Source of the DNA: Lachnospiraceae bacterium
GTDB taxonomy: Bacteria; Bacillota; Clostridia; Lachnospirales; Lachnospiraceae
Length of the DNA: 64,000 nt
Direction: 5' to 3'
NCBI GenBank assembly: GCA_028689585.1
Contig: JAQVCW010000010.1
Location: forward strand, 1 to 64,000
Shown one piece after another: positions 22,137 through 31,798 of this stretch (positions are counted from its first letter, which is position 1; each line of letters opens with the position of its first letter). Under the pieces are notes generated by a model that searched no databases, was not told the DNA's origin, and saw only the letters and a list, made by a program, of their open reading frames with translations. The translations under genes and the position numbers were made by a program.

Positions 22137-23687
22137 ATGGCAGAATTGATTTCGGTTATGATAGTAGATGATGAGAAGCTTACATTGGAGGACTTGAGTA
22201 CCATCATTGACTGGGGAGCTTGCGGATACAAAATTGTCGCTACCGCATTTAATGGAAAGCAGGGCTTTCGAAAATATCAGGAATTTCATCCGCAGCTTAT
22301 ATTGACGGATATCAGGATGCCATTTATGGATGGCATTGAGATGATTTCAGAAATTCGAAAAAAAGATTCAAAGGTCAGTATTGTATTGCTCACCGCGTAT
22401 GAAGAGTTTGGATATGCGAAGGCGGCCATTAGCCTTGGCATTACAGAATATATAATAAAAAGTGAGATTACTGCTGTATCCATGCAGGCATTGCTGGAGC
22501 GGTTAAATGAAACGATTATGCTTCGGGATCGTAAGGATATGATTGTAACGGACAGAATGCTTGAGCAGTTCTTTCTGTCTGACAGTCTGTCCGGCGACTC
22601 GGACATGGAGCAGTTTCTGAAAAAAATGTTTCATGTTCTAATTGTGGAACAGGATTTACCAATCAGTGTCAGCGGAGAACAACTGCTGCCTGGCATAGTG
22701 GTTCCCAAGGTGAAAAAAATAGATTTTTTGAGTCATTTTGATTATGGAGAATGGAACCTGGAGGCAATTACCAGTTTGCATGGTGGGCAAATTGTACTGG
22801 CTTTAAATTGTCAGAAAAATGAATATTCAGAACATGGAGAAATGCTGTGTGTCTGTGCAGAGAAAGTAAAAGATGGATTGACAAGACAGTTCCAAGACAG
22901 CTTTACCGTCTACGCAATGGATACCAGAATTAATCTTTATAATTTAAAACGATTTTGTGATGAAAGTGCTTCTTCCTTTCAGAAGAAATATTTTGATGGA
23001 AGCGGGAGAGTGCGCAGATTGGAATATCCTCCGATGCAGGAGAGACCGACTTTTAATAATACATGGACTCCCGGAAAGGCAGATGATGTTACAGGCATTC
23101 ATGATAAGGCAGAGATAGAGCAATATTTTCAAGGCGTGTATCATGGAATCTGCCGGCAGGACGATATGGAACAACTGAAATCTTTATCAAAAGAATTATA
23201 CTATATTCTAAAAAAAGAATATAAAAAAGGTCATGGAAAGACAATCAGTGAAGATTTAGATCAGGAATACAACTGGGCAGACTGGATTGATACAGAAAAA
23301 ATATGTAATTGGTTTATTTTACGGTTTAGTCAGTTAAATACTGATAAAATATCCGAAGGCGGAAATTACTCGAAATCAATTATGGAAGTGATAGAATATA
23401 TTTATCATAATTATCGCAATCCGGATTTATCATTGAATGATATTGCAGATGCGGCACATCTGAGTGTTGGATACTTGAGCGGAGCATTTAAAAAAGAAAC
23501 AGGAGTTACGCTGAAAAACTATATCACGGATATAAGAATTGATGCTGCAAAGAAACTGATAGAAAGAGGAAATTATAAAATATATGAAATCTGCTCCCAG
23601 GTGGGATATCATTCCAGCCAGTATTTTAGTCAGGCTTTTTATAAAAAGGTAGGAATGTTTCCAACAGAATATAGAAAAAAAGAGTGA
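22137..23687 (+). CDS. YesN-type response regulator with AraC DNA-binding domain
   Basis: The product has 516 residues. The N-terminal receiver domain has the acidic pair D11-D12, phospho-acceptor D58 (TDIRMP) and the conserved Lys in YIIKSE. A middle region without a recognised fold is followed by an AraC/XylS double helix-turn-helix (SLNDIADAAHLSVGYLSGAFKKETG ... YEICSQVGYHSSQYFSQAFYKKVG). It is encoded just before its cognate YesM-type kinase and upstream of a sugar or nucleoside ABC operon, which it probably activates. AGGA lies a few bases before the ATG. Confidence 0.9.
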   Translation: MAELISVMIVDDEKLTLEDLSTIIDWGACGYKIVATAFNGKQGFRKYQEFHPQLILTDIRMPFMDGIEMISEIRKKDSKVSIVLLTAYEEFGYAKAAISLGITEYIIKSEITAVSMQALLERLNETIMLRDRKDMIVTDRMLEQFFLSDSLSGDSDMEQFLKKMFHVLIVEQDLPISVSGEQLLPGIVVPKVKKIDFLSHFDYGEWNLEAITSLHGGQIVLALNCQKNEYSEHGEMLCVCAEKVKDGLTRQFQDSFTVYAMDTRINLYNLKRFCDESASSFQKKYFDGSGRVRRLEYPPMQERPTFNNTWTPGKADDVTGIHDKAEIEQYFQGVYHGICRQDDMEQLKSLSKELYYILKKEYKKGHGKTISEDLDQEYNWADWIDTEKICNWFILRFSQLNTDKISEGGNYSKSIMEVIEYIYHNYRNPDLSLNDIADAAHLSVGYLSGAFKKETGVTLKNYITDIRIDAAKKLIERGNYKIYEICSQVGYHSSQYFSQAFYKKVGMFPTEYRKKE

Positions 23688-23698
23688 AGGATAATAAC

Positions 23699-25423
23699 AT
23701 GAAAAAAAAATCATTCCGAAGGCAGATCCTGCTGGGAATTGTAAAAAGTGGAATTTTAGCATTTATAATTGCAATCATTCTTTCTTTTTTAATTTTTTTC
23801 CCAATTCTTAAAAAACATGCAATTACATCAGCGGAGAGTACTAACGCAGCAGTTTTGAATCATTTGGAAAGTACTTTAGCTTTTGTGGAAAATCACACAG
23901 AAAATATTGCAGTGGCGGTAGAAGAAAATAATGATATTCAAAATTATTTTAGTCATCCTACGGTTACCGGTAAGACTGCAGCATCGGTCACATTGAACAA
24001 TTTCTCCAGTTATATGAGGCTGGTCAGAGGAATTGCGGTTTCGGTAAAGGACATTCCGGTTATTGATTCGATTACGAATTTTACAGAAGATGATTATGCA
24101 TTATTTGATACGGAATATTTTAAAGAGATTCAGGCTTCTTCTTTCAGCCGTTCTTATTCTTCCGTATATCAGACCACAATTGGATATAATTCGTATAATA
24201 CGGTGGCATATACAAGGAATTTTTATCTGAATAACCGCTGGTGCACTATTATTATGTTTATCAATCTAAATAACGTATTGAGTGATATAAAGGCGGTTGT
24301 AGGAGATACGTTAGATGCCTATTATTTAACAGACAGCAGGGACCAGGCCTTTTATCCGGTTGGAAGTAAAGAGAATATTGCCGAGGCAGAGAAGGCGGCA
24401 GAAGATATTGATCTAAACGGGAGAAAGGGGATGCATGGAGATATTGTGTTTACACAGACATCAGCGGTAACTGGTTACGGACTGGTATCTATGATAAAAG
24501 GTACCTCCATTCTAGCATTGCTCCTTCCTTATTCTGTAGGATTATTTTTGGCCATGCTTGGTCTGCTGCTTCTTATTCTGGTTATTACATCCAGAAGTAT
24601 GAATGCAATGATAAAACCTGTAATTGACCTGTCGGAGCTGATGCTGAGAGCAGCCGGAGGGGATCTGAACTGCCGAATCACAACGATGCGGGAAGATGAA
24701 ATCGGGTTGCTGGAGACATCCTTTAATAAAATGATCGATGATCTGAAAGAAAGCATAGAGGTCATCAGCGAAAAAGAGGCACATGAACAGCAGACGAAAT
24801 TCAGTCTTCTGGTCAGCCAGATTGATCCGCATTTTATCTATAATACAATCAACAGCATTAACTATCTGGCCAGGAGAGAACGGTGTGCGGACATTGTGAA
24901 GGTGAATACTGCTTTGATTGCTATTTTGCGGGATCGCCTTCGTGTGAACGATATTCAGATTACGGATACGGTTGCAAATGAAGTGCGGGTAGTGAACCAG
25001 TATTTAGAGATTGAACGATTTATGTACGGGGGCGATTTGCGCGTTACATGGGATGTGGAAAAGGAAGTGATGGAAGCACAGATACCAAAGAATATGATAC
25101 AGCCGTTGGTAGAAAATGCTCTGTTCCATGGTTTGATTGATGAAGAAAATGGAGAGCTGAACGGGACAATACAGATACATATTCATCAGGATGAAAATAC
25201 AGATATTGTTCTTTGTGTAGAAGATGATGGGCTGGGGATGGATGCAGAGAAACTGGAGCAGGTGAGAAATGAACAGTTTAGTCCGGAAGACAGGGGCTCC
25301 AAAATTGGATTGGCAAATATCAGAGGAAGGCTATATTACCTTTATGACAATAATGAATGTATGACGATTGAAAGCAGCCTGAATAAAGGAACAAGTATTA
25401 CTATCCGATTTACAAATAAATAA
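23699..25423 (+). CDS. YesM-type sensor histidine kinase
   Basis: The product has 574 residues. It has a membrane helix near residues 16-38, an extracytoplasmic sensor of about 230 residues, a second helix, a HAMP linker (RSMNAMIKPVIDLSELM...), a His_kinase domain with the phospho-acceptor in QIDPHFIYN, and a HATPase_c domain with NALFHG and DDGLGM. The ATG at 23699 with AAGGA 7 nt upstream is preferred to a GTG at 23684 that overlaps the regulator stop. It likely senses an extracellular solute and phosphorylates the neighbouring YesN-type regulator. Confidence 0.9.
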   Translation: MKKKSFRRQILLGIVKSGILAFIIAIILSFLIFFPILKKHAITSAESTNAAVLNHLESTLAFVENHTENIAVAVEENNDIQNYFSHPTVTGKTAASVTLNNFSSYMRLVRGIAVSVKDIPVIDSITNFTEDDYALFDTEYFKEIQASSFSRSYSSVYQTTIGYNSYNTVAYTRNFYLNNRWCTIIMFINLNNVLSDIKAVVGDTLDAYYLTDSRDQAFYPVGSKENIAEAEKAAEDIDLNGRKGMHGDIVFTQTSAVTGYGLVSMIKGTSILALLLPYSVGLFLAMLGLLLLILVITSRSMNAMIKPVIDLSELMLRAAGGDLNCRITTMREDEIGLLETSFNKMIDDLKESIEVISEKEAHEQQTKFSLLVSQIDPHFIYNTINSINYLARRERCADIVKVNTALIAILRDRLRVNDIQITDTVANEVRVVNQYLEIERFMYGGDLRVTWDVEKEVMEAQIPKNMIQPLVENALFHGLIDEENGELNGTIQIHIHQDENTDIVLCVEDDGLGMDAEKLEQVRNEQFSPEDRGSKIGLANIRGRLYYLYDNNECMTIESSLNKGTSITIRFTNK

Positions 25424-25426
25424 GAC

Positions 25427-25465
25427 AAAAAACTGGTATGAATATAATTTCATAGCAGTTTTTTT
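25427..25465 (+). terminator. Terminator of the two-component operon
   Basis: AAAAAACTGGTATGAA pairs with TTTCATAGCAGTTTTTTT (a single bulge), ending in a T-run. Confidence 0.75.
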
Positions 25466-25505
25466 ATGGCCTATTTTATACCTTGAGGGTGGAGTAATTA
25501 GGGAG

Positions 25506-25594
25506 ACATTCTTTTTAGAATGTTAAAATGACGAAAAAATCTAACAAAATATGAATTTATTAATCTTTTTTACAAAACAAATTTCAAATATAAT
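25506..25594 (+). promoter_or_regulatory. Putative activator site and promoter of the first ABC operon
   Basis: The inverted repeat ACATTC-TTTTTA-GAATGT (25506-25523) lies about 85 nt upstream of the likely start point. A TATAAT at 25589-25594 has no good -35 box, as expected for an AraC-type activated promoter. The YesN-type regulator next door is the obvious candidate; this is inference. Confidence 0.45.
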
Positions 25595-25643
25595 ATGTTT
25601 ATGGATAACAAATAAACAAATTTCTGATTTGCGGGGGGATAGT

Positions 25644-27146
25644 ATGAACGAAAATGATAAGTGCCTGTTTCGGGCTGAAAAGATCCGAAAGACCTTTGGA
25701 TCCGTACATGCATTGTCAGATTTTGATATTACGATACAGCCTGGCGAAATACGGGGGTTGGTAGGTGAGAATGGATCTGGAAAGTCAACATTTTCGTCTA
25801 TAATTGCAGGTATTCAAAAATGTGACAGCGGAAAAATGTATCTGGAGGGAAAAGAGTATTTACCAACAGGTACAGTAGACGCAATCAATCATGGAATCAG
25901 CATGGTAGTGCAGGAACAGGGAACTATATCAAAAATATCAGTGGCTGCAAATATTTTTTTTGGAAAAGAAATCATGTTTGCGAAACATGGGGTTTTAAAT
26001 GTAAAAAAGATGAACGAAGAGGCAGCAAAAGCGCTGACAGACATTGGAGTAGATAATATCAGGCCTGAAATGATGATTGATAAACTGACATTTGAGGACC
26101 GAAAATTGGTAGAACTGGCAAGAGCACTCTATACTTCTCCTAAAATATGGATTGTTGATGAAACAACAACGGCTTTAAACGTATCAGGCAGAGAACTGTT
26201 ATATCAACTTATGGAAAAAATGAAGGCTTCGGGTGGATCAATTTTATTTATTTCCCACGATATTGATGAAATAATGGAAAAATGCGATTCTCTTACAATT
26301 TTGCGGGATGGATTTTTAACTGCAGATTTGAAAAAAGAAGAATTCGAAGCAGATAAGATCAGACAGCTAATGATTGGCCGTGAACTGTCAGATCATTATT
26401 ATCGGGAAGATGTGGATGCCAATCCAAAGAAGGAGGTTGTACTGGAAACAAAAAATGTTTCATGTGATATTTTGTCAGATGTGTCGGTGCAGCTTCATAG
26501 AGGGGAAATTCTTGGAGTAGGAGGATTGAGTGACTGCGGAATGCACACCTTGGGAAAAGTTCTATTTGGCCTGATCAGGCCAGATGTAGGAATGGTTTTG
26601 AAAAATACCAGGGAAGAAGTGAAATGTGCAGCCTGGGCCACCAGTCATGGGATCGGTTATGTATCCAAAAACCGTGATCAGGAATCCATGATGATAATTT
26701 GCAGCATCAAAGATAATATTTGCCTTCCATCGTTAAAAGACATCACACCCGTCGGTCCGGTTTCAGTAAAAAAGCAAAAGCAACTGGCGGAGACCTGGGC
26801 AAAGCGGATGGAAGTGAAAGCGGACTCTGTCAATGTATTCTGCAATATACTGAGCGGTGGAAATAAGCAAAAAGTAGTGCTTGCAAAATGGCTTGGAAAA
26901 GGATCTGATATTCTCATTCTGGATTGTCCAACCCGTGGAATCGATGTAGGAACAAAAGCCGCCATTTACCAGTTAATTGAAAAACTGAAAAAAGACGGCA
27001 AATCAATTTTGCTGATTTCGGAGGAGTTGCCGGAACTAATTGGTATGTCGGACAGAATTATTCTTCTAAAAGATGGAAGGATATCTGGTGAATTCCATCG
27101 GGAAGAGGGCATGACAGAAGCAAAACTGATACAGAAAATGATCTAG
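25644..27146 (+). CDS. Sugar/nucleoside ABC transporter, tandem ATPase (RbsA-like)
   Basis: The product has 500 residues with two ABC domains, the usual RbsA/MglA plan. Domain one has Walker A GENGSGKST and Walker B IWIVDETT, but its signature position reads KLTFEDRKL instead of the LSxGxxQ form. Domain two has a degenerate Walker A (GLSDCGMHTLGK) and signature LSGGNKQKVV. The ATG at 25644, after a GGGGGG ribosome site, gives the family length; an in-frame upstream extension is unlikely. Genes for two permeases, a binding protein and a nucleoside hydrolase follow. The cargo is probably a ribose-containing compound. Confidence 0.85.
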   Translation: MNENDKCLFRAEKIRKTFGSVHALSDFDITIQPGEIRGLVGENGSGKSTFSSIIAGIQKCDSGKMYLEGKEYLPTGTVDAINHGISMVVQEQGTISKISVAANIFFGKEIMFAKHGVLNVKKMNEEAAKALTDIGVDNIRPEMMIDKLTFEDRKLVELARALYTSPKIWIVDETTTALNVSGRELLYQLMEKMKASGGSILFISHDIDEIMEKCDSLTILRDGFLTADLKKEEFEADKIRQLMIGRELSDHYYREDVDANPKKEVVLETKNVSCDILSDVSVQLHRGEILGVGGLSDCGMHTLGKVLFGLIRPDVGMVLKNTREEVKCAAWATSHGIGYVSKNRDQESMMIICSIKDNICLPSLKDITPVGPVSVKKQKQLAETWAKRMEVKADSVNVFCNILSGGNKQKVVLAKWLGKGSDILILDCPTRGIDVGTKAAIYQLIEKLKKDGKSILLISEELPELIGMSDRIILLKDGRISGEFHREEGMTEAKLIQKMI

Positions 27147-27161
27147 CGGGGAGTGAAGAAC

Positions 27162-28118
27162 ATGGAAAACAGCAAGAGTTTTACAGCAGCAAAAGGCGGT
27201 TTAACCAAGGAAAAATTCTTAAATAATTTTGCTTTTTTCGGTTTGCTCCTGGTATTAGTTTTATTTGAGATACTCACCAGGGGAAAGCTGCTCGGACAGA
27301 GAAATCTAATGAATATTTTCAATAACTTCTTCAGTATTGCGTTATGTGCTATGATGTATTCTTTTGTTATGGCACTAGGAGAACTGGACTTGTCTGTAGG
27401 AGCGATCGTAGGATTTTCAGCCGCGATGGCAGCTTTTGCATCAGAAATCAGCATTTACCTTATTTTACCGGTTGCATTAATTACCGGATTGCTTATAGGA
27501 TTGATAAATGGTTTTGCCACAGCATATCTTCGGGTGGAATCCTTTATTGGCACGCTGGCAGTATCCTTTGTATTCCGCGGCCTGACCACTTATTTTTTAA
27601 ACGGATCAGTTGGAATACCAATTGCCATGAGGGCATTTGATAAAGATTGGGTAAAAATCATAGCATTACTTTTGGTACTGACCATTTCTTATTTATTGTA
27701 TGAACGCTGTGCATTTGGCAAACACTGCAGGGCAGTTGGAGCTTCTCATGAAGCAGCCAGACAGTCAGGTGTGAATGTGCAAAAGACCAGAATGGCTGCA
27801 TTCGCGTTAGTTGGTCTGGTATGCGGGTTGGTAGGATTTTTTACACTGGTCAGAGCATGTACCGCTTCTTCCAAGACAGGAAATTCTTTTGAATTTGATG
27901 TTTTGCTGGCAGTACTTTTTGGGGGAATGCCGCTTTCCGGCGGCTGGCCGGTAAAGTTCCGGGCCGCTGTGATTGGCAGTATTGCCATGGCAGCACTGAA
28001 AAGTGGAATGTCACTGATCGGAATTGACGGATTGACTCAGCAGGTGGTGGAGGGGGTAATTCTGATTGCAGTGGTCGTACTATCCTTTGACCGGAGAAAT
28101 GCAGGAGTTATCAAATAA
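27162..28118 (+). CDS. ABC transporter permease (RbsC-like), first copy
   Basis: The product has 318 residues with about eight to ten membrane helices and the family motif GELDLSVGAIVGFSA, the counterpart of E. coli RbsC G-x-x-DLSVG. The loop GKHCRAVGASHEAARQSGV contacts the ATPase. The ATG at 27162 has GGGGAG 8 nt upstream. It probably pairs with the second permease encoded at 29534 to make a heterodimeric pore. Confidence 0.85.
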   Translation: MENSKSFTAAKGGLTKEKFLNNFAFFGLLLVLVLFEILTRGKLLGQRNLMNIFNNFFSIALCAMMYSFVMALGELDLSVGAIVGFSAAMAAFASEISIYLILPVALITGLLIGLINGFATAYLRVESFIGTLAVSFVFRGLTTYFLNGSVGIPIAMRAFDKDWVKIIALLLVLTISYLLYERCAFGKHCRAVGASHEAARQSGVNVQKTRMAAFALVGLVCGLVGFFTLVRACTASSKTGNSFEFDVLLAVLFGGMPLSGGWPVKFRAAVIGSIAMAALKSGMSLIGIDGLTQQVVEGVILIAVVVLSFDRRNAGVIK

Positions 28119-28225
28119 AATACAGGAACGCAAGGAATTTTGAAAATAGACGGGAGACATACTCCTGTGGAGATGAATGTGAATTTTGGGTAATTATGCC
28201 CTGCAAATAAAAGGAGGATTTTACT

Positions 28226-29362
28226 ATGAAACTAAAAAAAATAACCGCATGTGTATTGGCAGCAACGATGACAGCCAGCCTGTTTGCAGGTATGGGTGTA
28301 CAGGCAGAATCAGCAGATCCGGAACCATTTACTATTGGTTTTCCATGGGATACTGCGAATACGGATCCAACCTGGATTTCTATTTATAACAATGTGAAAG
28401 CTGCAGTTGAGGCTGCGGGCGGAGAATTAGTTAATGTAGAGACGGATAACTCGGCAGATGGTCTGATTGATAATGTGAGTGAATTAATCAGCCGTGATGT
28501 AGATGGAATTTTGTTCATGCCTGCTTCTGATTCGATGCTTCCTACGGTTGATGCCATGTGTGCGGATGCAGGGGTTTACTGGGGAACTATTTTCCGTACC
28601 ATCAGTGATGAGGATATTCAGGAAGCAATGTATTCTTCGGACTGGTTTGCAGGCGGATGCCATGAAGATGATGAGGCATGCGCAGCTGATATTGTAAAAT
28701 CCATGTCTGAAATGGGAGTGACAGATCTTGGTGTGATCAATATCGCAAAAGGTGACACTTCCTCTGACCTGAGGGATAAAGGTGCTGCAGAGGGTGCGGA
28801 GGAAGCTGGCGTAAACATTTTAAATACTACTTATGACATCAGCGTTACTACAGATATGACAAAAACCATTGAAAGTTATATAGCAGCTTATCCGGAAATG
28901 AACGGTATTCTGGTTCTGGGAACCTATTGCGAAGCGGCAATACCTACGATTGAAAAAGCACTGGCAGATCATAATAAGGCAGGAGAAATTAAGGTTGGAC
29001 GTATTGATTTTGAATCTTCACTGGGCGATTATCTTCACGAGGGTACGTTCCATGTATCCTACGGCGGACAGCAGCAGATTGATCCGTTGATGTCCGCAGT
29101 CATTCTTGTAAATAAAGTGATCGGCACTCCTATCGTGGAAGAAGGACCTACCAATATCATTACACCGTATCTGGAACTGACCTCAGCAGAAGAAGCAGCT
29201 GATTTTAATGATTATTTCCTGGGAGACGAAGCAGTATATACTGCAGATGAGATCAAAGACAGCATGATTAAATACTATAATGCTGATATTGATATGGATT
29301 ATATGGATAAGCTGATTGCTACTTTCTCTATTGCAGATGTAGTATCCCGTCATAGCAAGTAA
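28226..29362 (+). CDS. Periplasmic-binding-protein-like sugar/nucleoside receptor
   Basis: The product has 378 residues. It has a signal peptide (MKLKKITACVLAATM..., AxA-type site near VQAES) followed by a type-1 periplasmic-binding-protein fold (FTIGFPWDT ... DVDGILFMPAS ... GILVLGTYCEAAIPTIEKA). It captures the substrate for the RbsA/RbsC-like system. Strong AAAGGAGG-like site upstream. It is odd for a monoderm receptor that no lipobox cysteine follows the hydrophobic core; the only early Cys (C9) comes before the core. Retention at the surface is therefore unexplained. Confidence 0.82.
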   Translation: MKLKKITACVLAATMTASLFAGMGVQAESADPEPFTIGFPWDTANTDPTWISIYNNVKAAVEAAGGELVNVETDNSADGLIDNVSELISRDVDGILFMPASDSMLPTVDAMCADAGVYWGTIFRTISDEDIQEAMYSSDWFAGGCHEDDEACAADIVKSMSEMGVTDLGVINIAKGDTSSDLRDKGAAEGAEEAGVNILNTTYDISVTTDMTKTIESYIAAYPEMNGILVLGTYCEAAIPTIEKALADHNKAGEIKVGRIDFESSLGDYLHEGTFHVSYGGQQQIDPLMSAVILVNKVIGTPIVEEGPTNIITPYLELTSAEEAADFNDYFLGDEAVYTADEIKDSMIKYYNADIDMDYMDKLIATFSIADVVSRHSK

Positions 29363-29367
29363 TCGAA

Positions 29368-29438
29368 CAGATGCAAATAAAATCCGAACTTTGTTCGGAT
29401 GGCATCTGCGTAGGTAATGCCTCCTGCGGAGGCGTTAC
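29368..29438. repeat. 71-bp two-hairpin repeat, copy 2
   Basis: The copy begins CAGATGC (29368) and ends GTTAC (29438), the same length as the copy at 21690-21760. Hairpins: CAGATGC/GCATCTG with inner ATCCGAAC/GTTCGGAT, and GTAATGCCTCC/GGAGGCGTTAC. It sits 6 nt after the receptor stop codon, where it could lower read-through into the second permease or stabilise the receptor mRNA. Confidence 0.7.
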
Positions 29439-29533
29439 AGATTATAAAGGCCTTCGTCAGAATGGGTCCGCTCATTTTGGCAGAAATAAATCACAACACT
29501 GATTTAGCGGCAGAATTAGGAGATTGATCTGAT

Positions 29534-30499
29534 ATGAAAAAGTTTTTGATAAATACGCTTAAAACGTTATCTTTACCAGTTATCGTTTATCTGGTCTTTC
29601 TGGTCATCTGCTTTGAAAGATTTAGTAACTGGAACTGTGTTTATACAATTTTCCTGCAGTCTATTATCCCTACAATTACAGCTTATTCAGTCGCTTATGG
29701 GAATATATGCGGAGTATTTGATTTTACGATTGGTTCCAGGCTGATTATCAGTGGAGTAATTGGTGGTCTGCTCGCGTCAAAATATGGGATGGCAGGAATG
29801 ATCCTGGGTGCCCTGGTTAGCGCAGTGGCAGTATCTGCAGTTACCGGTATCCTGAACTGGTATTTGCGTATTCCTTCCCTGGTTTTGACCATGGGACTTA
29901 CCATGATATTTGAAATTGCAGGAACAAGGCTTGCCGGTCATTATGGGTTTGTCCAGATTGACACAAAGTATGCGATTTTTGGATCCTCTCCCAATATTGT
30001 AATTATCTTTTTATTAGCAGCAGCATTGTTTTATTTTATATTTAATCATACCGTATTCAGCTTTCATATGCGTGCGGTGGGAAGTAATGAAAATGTTGCA
30101 AAGAATTCAGGAATAAAAACAGATCTCGTAAAATTAAAATCCTTTGTATATGGAGGAATTTTTCTTGGAACAGCGGCTATTCTGACTTTGAGCCAGTCAG
30201 GATCCGTGGGGGCACAGACGAATCTTGGAAGCGTGACAATTGTGTTCAAACCGTTGATCAGTATTCTCCTGGCCCTGGTATTGCAGAGAATCTGTGATCT
30301 AACTGTTGGAATTTTTATTGCACAGTTTAGTTTGAACATTATTTTTATCGGCCTTATCGCGGCGGGACTGCCAGATACATTTCAAAATGTGGTTCTTGGG
30401 TTCTTCCTTCTGATAGTCATGATATTGTTTCAGAATTCGGATCGCATAGAAGCTTTGCGGGAGAAATCCAAAGCGCATCACAGAGCGGCAGAGGAATAA
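29534..30499 (+). CDS. ABC transporter permease (RbsC-like), second copy
   Basis: The product has 321 residues with multiple membrane helices. The RbsC-like motif is present in diverged form as GNICGVFDFTIGSRLI, and the ATPase-contact loop reads FHMRAVGSNENVAKNSGI. AGGAG lies about 10 nt before the ATG. Lower similarity to classical RbsC than the first permease suggests a specialised half of a heterodimer. It is separated from the receptor gene by 171 nt that contain the 71-bp repeat. Confidence 0.8.
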   Translation: MKKFLINTLKTLSLPVIVYLVFLVICFERFSNWNCVYTIFLQSIIPTITAYSVAYGNICGVFDFTIGSRLIISGVIGGLLASKYGMAGMILGALVSAVAVSAVTGILNWYLRIPSLVLTMGLTMIFEIAGTRLAGHYGFVQIDTKYAIFGSSPNIVIIFLLAAALFYFIFNHTVFSFHMRAVGSNENVAKNSGIKTDLVKLKSFVYGGIFLGTAAILTLSQSGSVGAQTNLGSVTIVFKPLISILLALVLQRICDLTVGIFIAQFSLNIIFIGLIAAGLPDTFQNVVLGFFLLIVMILFQNSDRIEALREKSKAHHRAAEE

Positions 30500-30602
30500 T
30501 AATTAAGTCTGACATGCTGTGTTTATGAAGGATCAAGTGAACCAGGAAAGCAGAGGAGCTTGCTAAGGTAAGCTCCTCCACAATCGAAAGGAGAATAAAA
30601 AT

Positions 30603-31655
30603 ATGAAATTTCCGATTTTGACAGAGGAGGAACGAAAAATACGTCTTGCGCCACCCAGGGGAAAGGTTCAGGTGGTAATTGATTCAGATACATATAATGA
30701 AGTTGATGATCAATTTGCTATTGCCTATGCACTGCTGTCACCAGAACGATTGCAGGTGGATGCAATCTACGCAGCTCCGTTTTCCTCTGATTTTTTTGCA
30801 CGTCTTTTGAAGACAGATGGAGTTGCAATACCAATGACAGGAAATCTTCAGGAGGGACTTGAACTAAGCTACAAGGAAATTCTGAAATTAATGGGCATGC
30901 TTGGTATGAATACCGAAGGAAAGGTATTCCGTGGTTCCAGTCAGTATATGAGTAGCAAGGATCAGCCGGTTGACAGTGATGCAGCCAGAGATCTGGTGAA
31001 AAGAGTCCATGAATGTGAAGATGTACTTTATGTGGTTGCAATTGGAGAAATTACCAACATTGCATCAGCTATTTTGATGGATCCGGAAATCATTAAAAAG
31101 ATGGTTATTGTATGGCTGGCAGGGCAGCCGCTTTATTGGCCGCATGCTATAGAATTTAATCTGGGCCAGGACGTTCTGGCCTCGCAGACTATTTTGGATT
31201 CCGGAGTACCTCTTGTATTGGTTCCATGTATGTCTGTTGCATCCTACCTTTCTGTTTCCGGCCCCGAACTGGAAGCAAATCTGAAAGGCAGGAGCAAAGT
31301 GGGCACCTATCTGTCAGATACGGTGACCCGACAGATGAGTCAGCAGATGGCACAGAACTGGTTAGATTTGTTTCATCAGACCTACTGTGCCGGACTGGAT
31401 GATTATGGGGAAGACGGCGCTCCCACGACAAATACAATGCTGTCTCCCACCAGAATCATCTGGGATATTTCAACAGTGGCTTATATGATTAATCCGACCT
31501 GGTGCCCATCTGCACTGGTGCCAACTCCATACCTGACCGATGATATTAGATGGGCAGAAGATAAGAAACGCCATCCGATGAGACTGGTTCGCTTTATCTA
31601 TCGAGATGCCGTGTTTGGTGATATGTTCAGCAAATTACAGAATAATCCGGAATAA
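30603..31655 (+). CDS. Nucleoside hydrolase-like protein (IUNH superfamily, divergent)
   Basis: The product has 350 residues. The N-terminal metal-binding motif is VVIDSDTYNEVDDQFAIAYAL, with Asp at 27, 29, 35 and 36. Canonical members have DxDPGxDD, so two residues are inserted between the Asp pairs. Family members hydrolyse the N-glycosidic bond of ribonucleosides in a Ca2+ site. Its position at the end of the transporter operon suggests it acts on the imported compound. The substrate may be a modified nucleoside or another N-glycoside because the motif is non-canonical. GAAAGGAG precedes the start. Confidence 0.78.
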   Translation: MKFPILTEEERKIRLAPPRGKVQVVIDSDTYNEVDDQFAIAYALLSPERLQVDAIYAAPFSSDFFARLLKTDGVAIPMTGNLQEGLELSYKEILKLMGMLGMNTEGKVFRGSSQYMSSKDQPVDSDAARDLVKRVHECEDVLYVVAIGEITNIASAILMDPEIIKKMVIVWLAGQPLYWPHAIEFNLGQDVLASQTILDSGVPLVLVPCMSVASYLSVSGPELEANLKGRSKVGTYLSDTVTRQMSQQMAQNWLDLFHQTYCAGLDDYGEDGAPTTNTMLSPTRIIWDISTVAYMINPTWCPSALVPTPYLTDDIRWAEDKKRHPMRLVRFIYRDAVFGDMFSKLQNNPE

Positions 31656-31705
31656 GGAATAATATAGGTATTCCGCTAAAGTATGGGAAAAATTTCTTGA
31701 TTTAA

Positions 31706-31743
31706 AAGGAGCTCCAGATGTTAAAAGTCTGGAGCTTTTTTAT
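31706..31743 (+). terminator. Terminator of the first ABC operon
   Basis: AGCTCCAGA (31710-31718) pairs with TCTGGAGCT (31728-31736), followed by TTTTTTA. Confidence 0.9.
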
Positions 31744-31798
31744 ACGATTTCCTGTTTTAATTTCATATATCTAAATTTGTTATTTTTGTATTTTTCAG

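Noticed and set aside
25551..25643. N-terminal extension of the RbsA-like ATPase
   Set aside because: The extension is hydrophobic, overlaps the promoter region and is not found in the family; a strong ribosome site precedes 25644.
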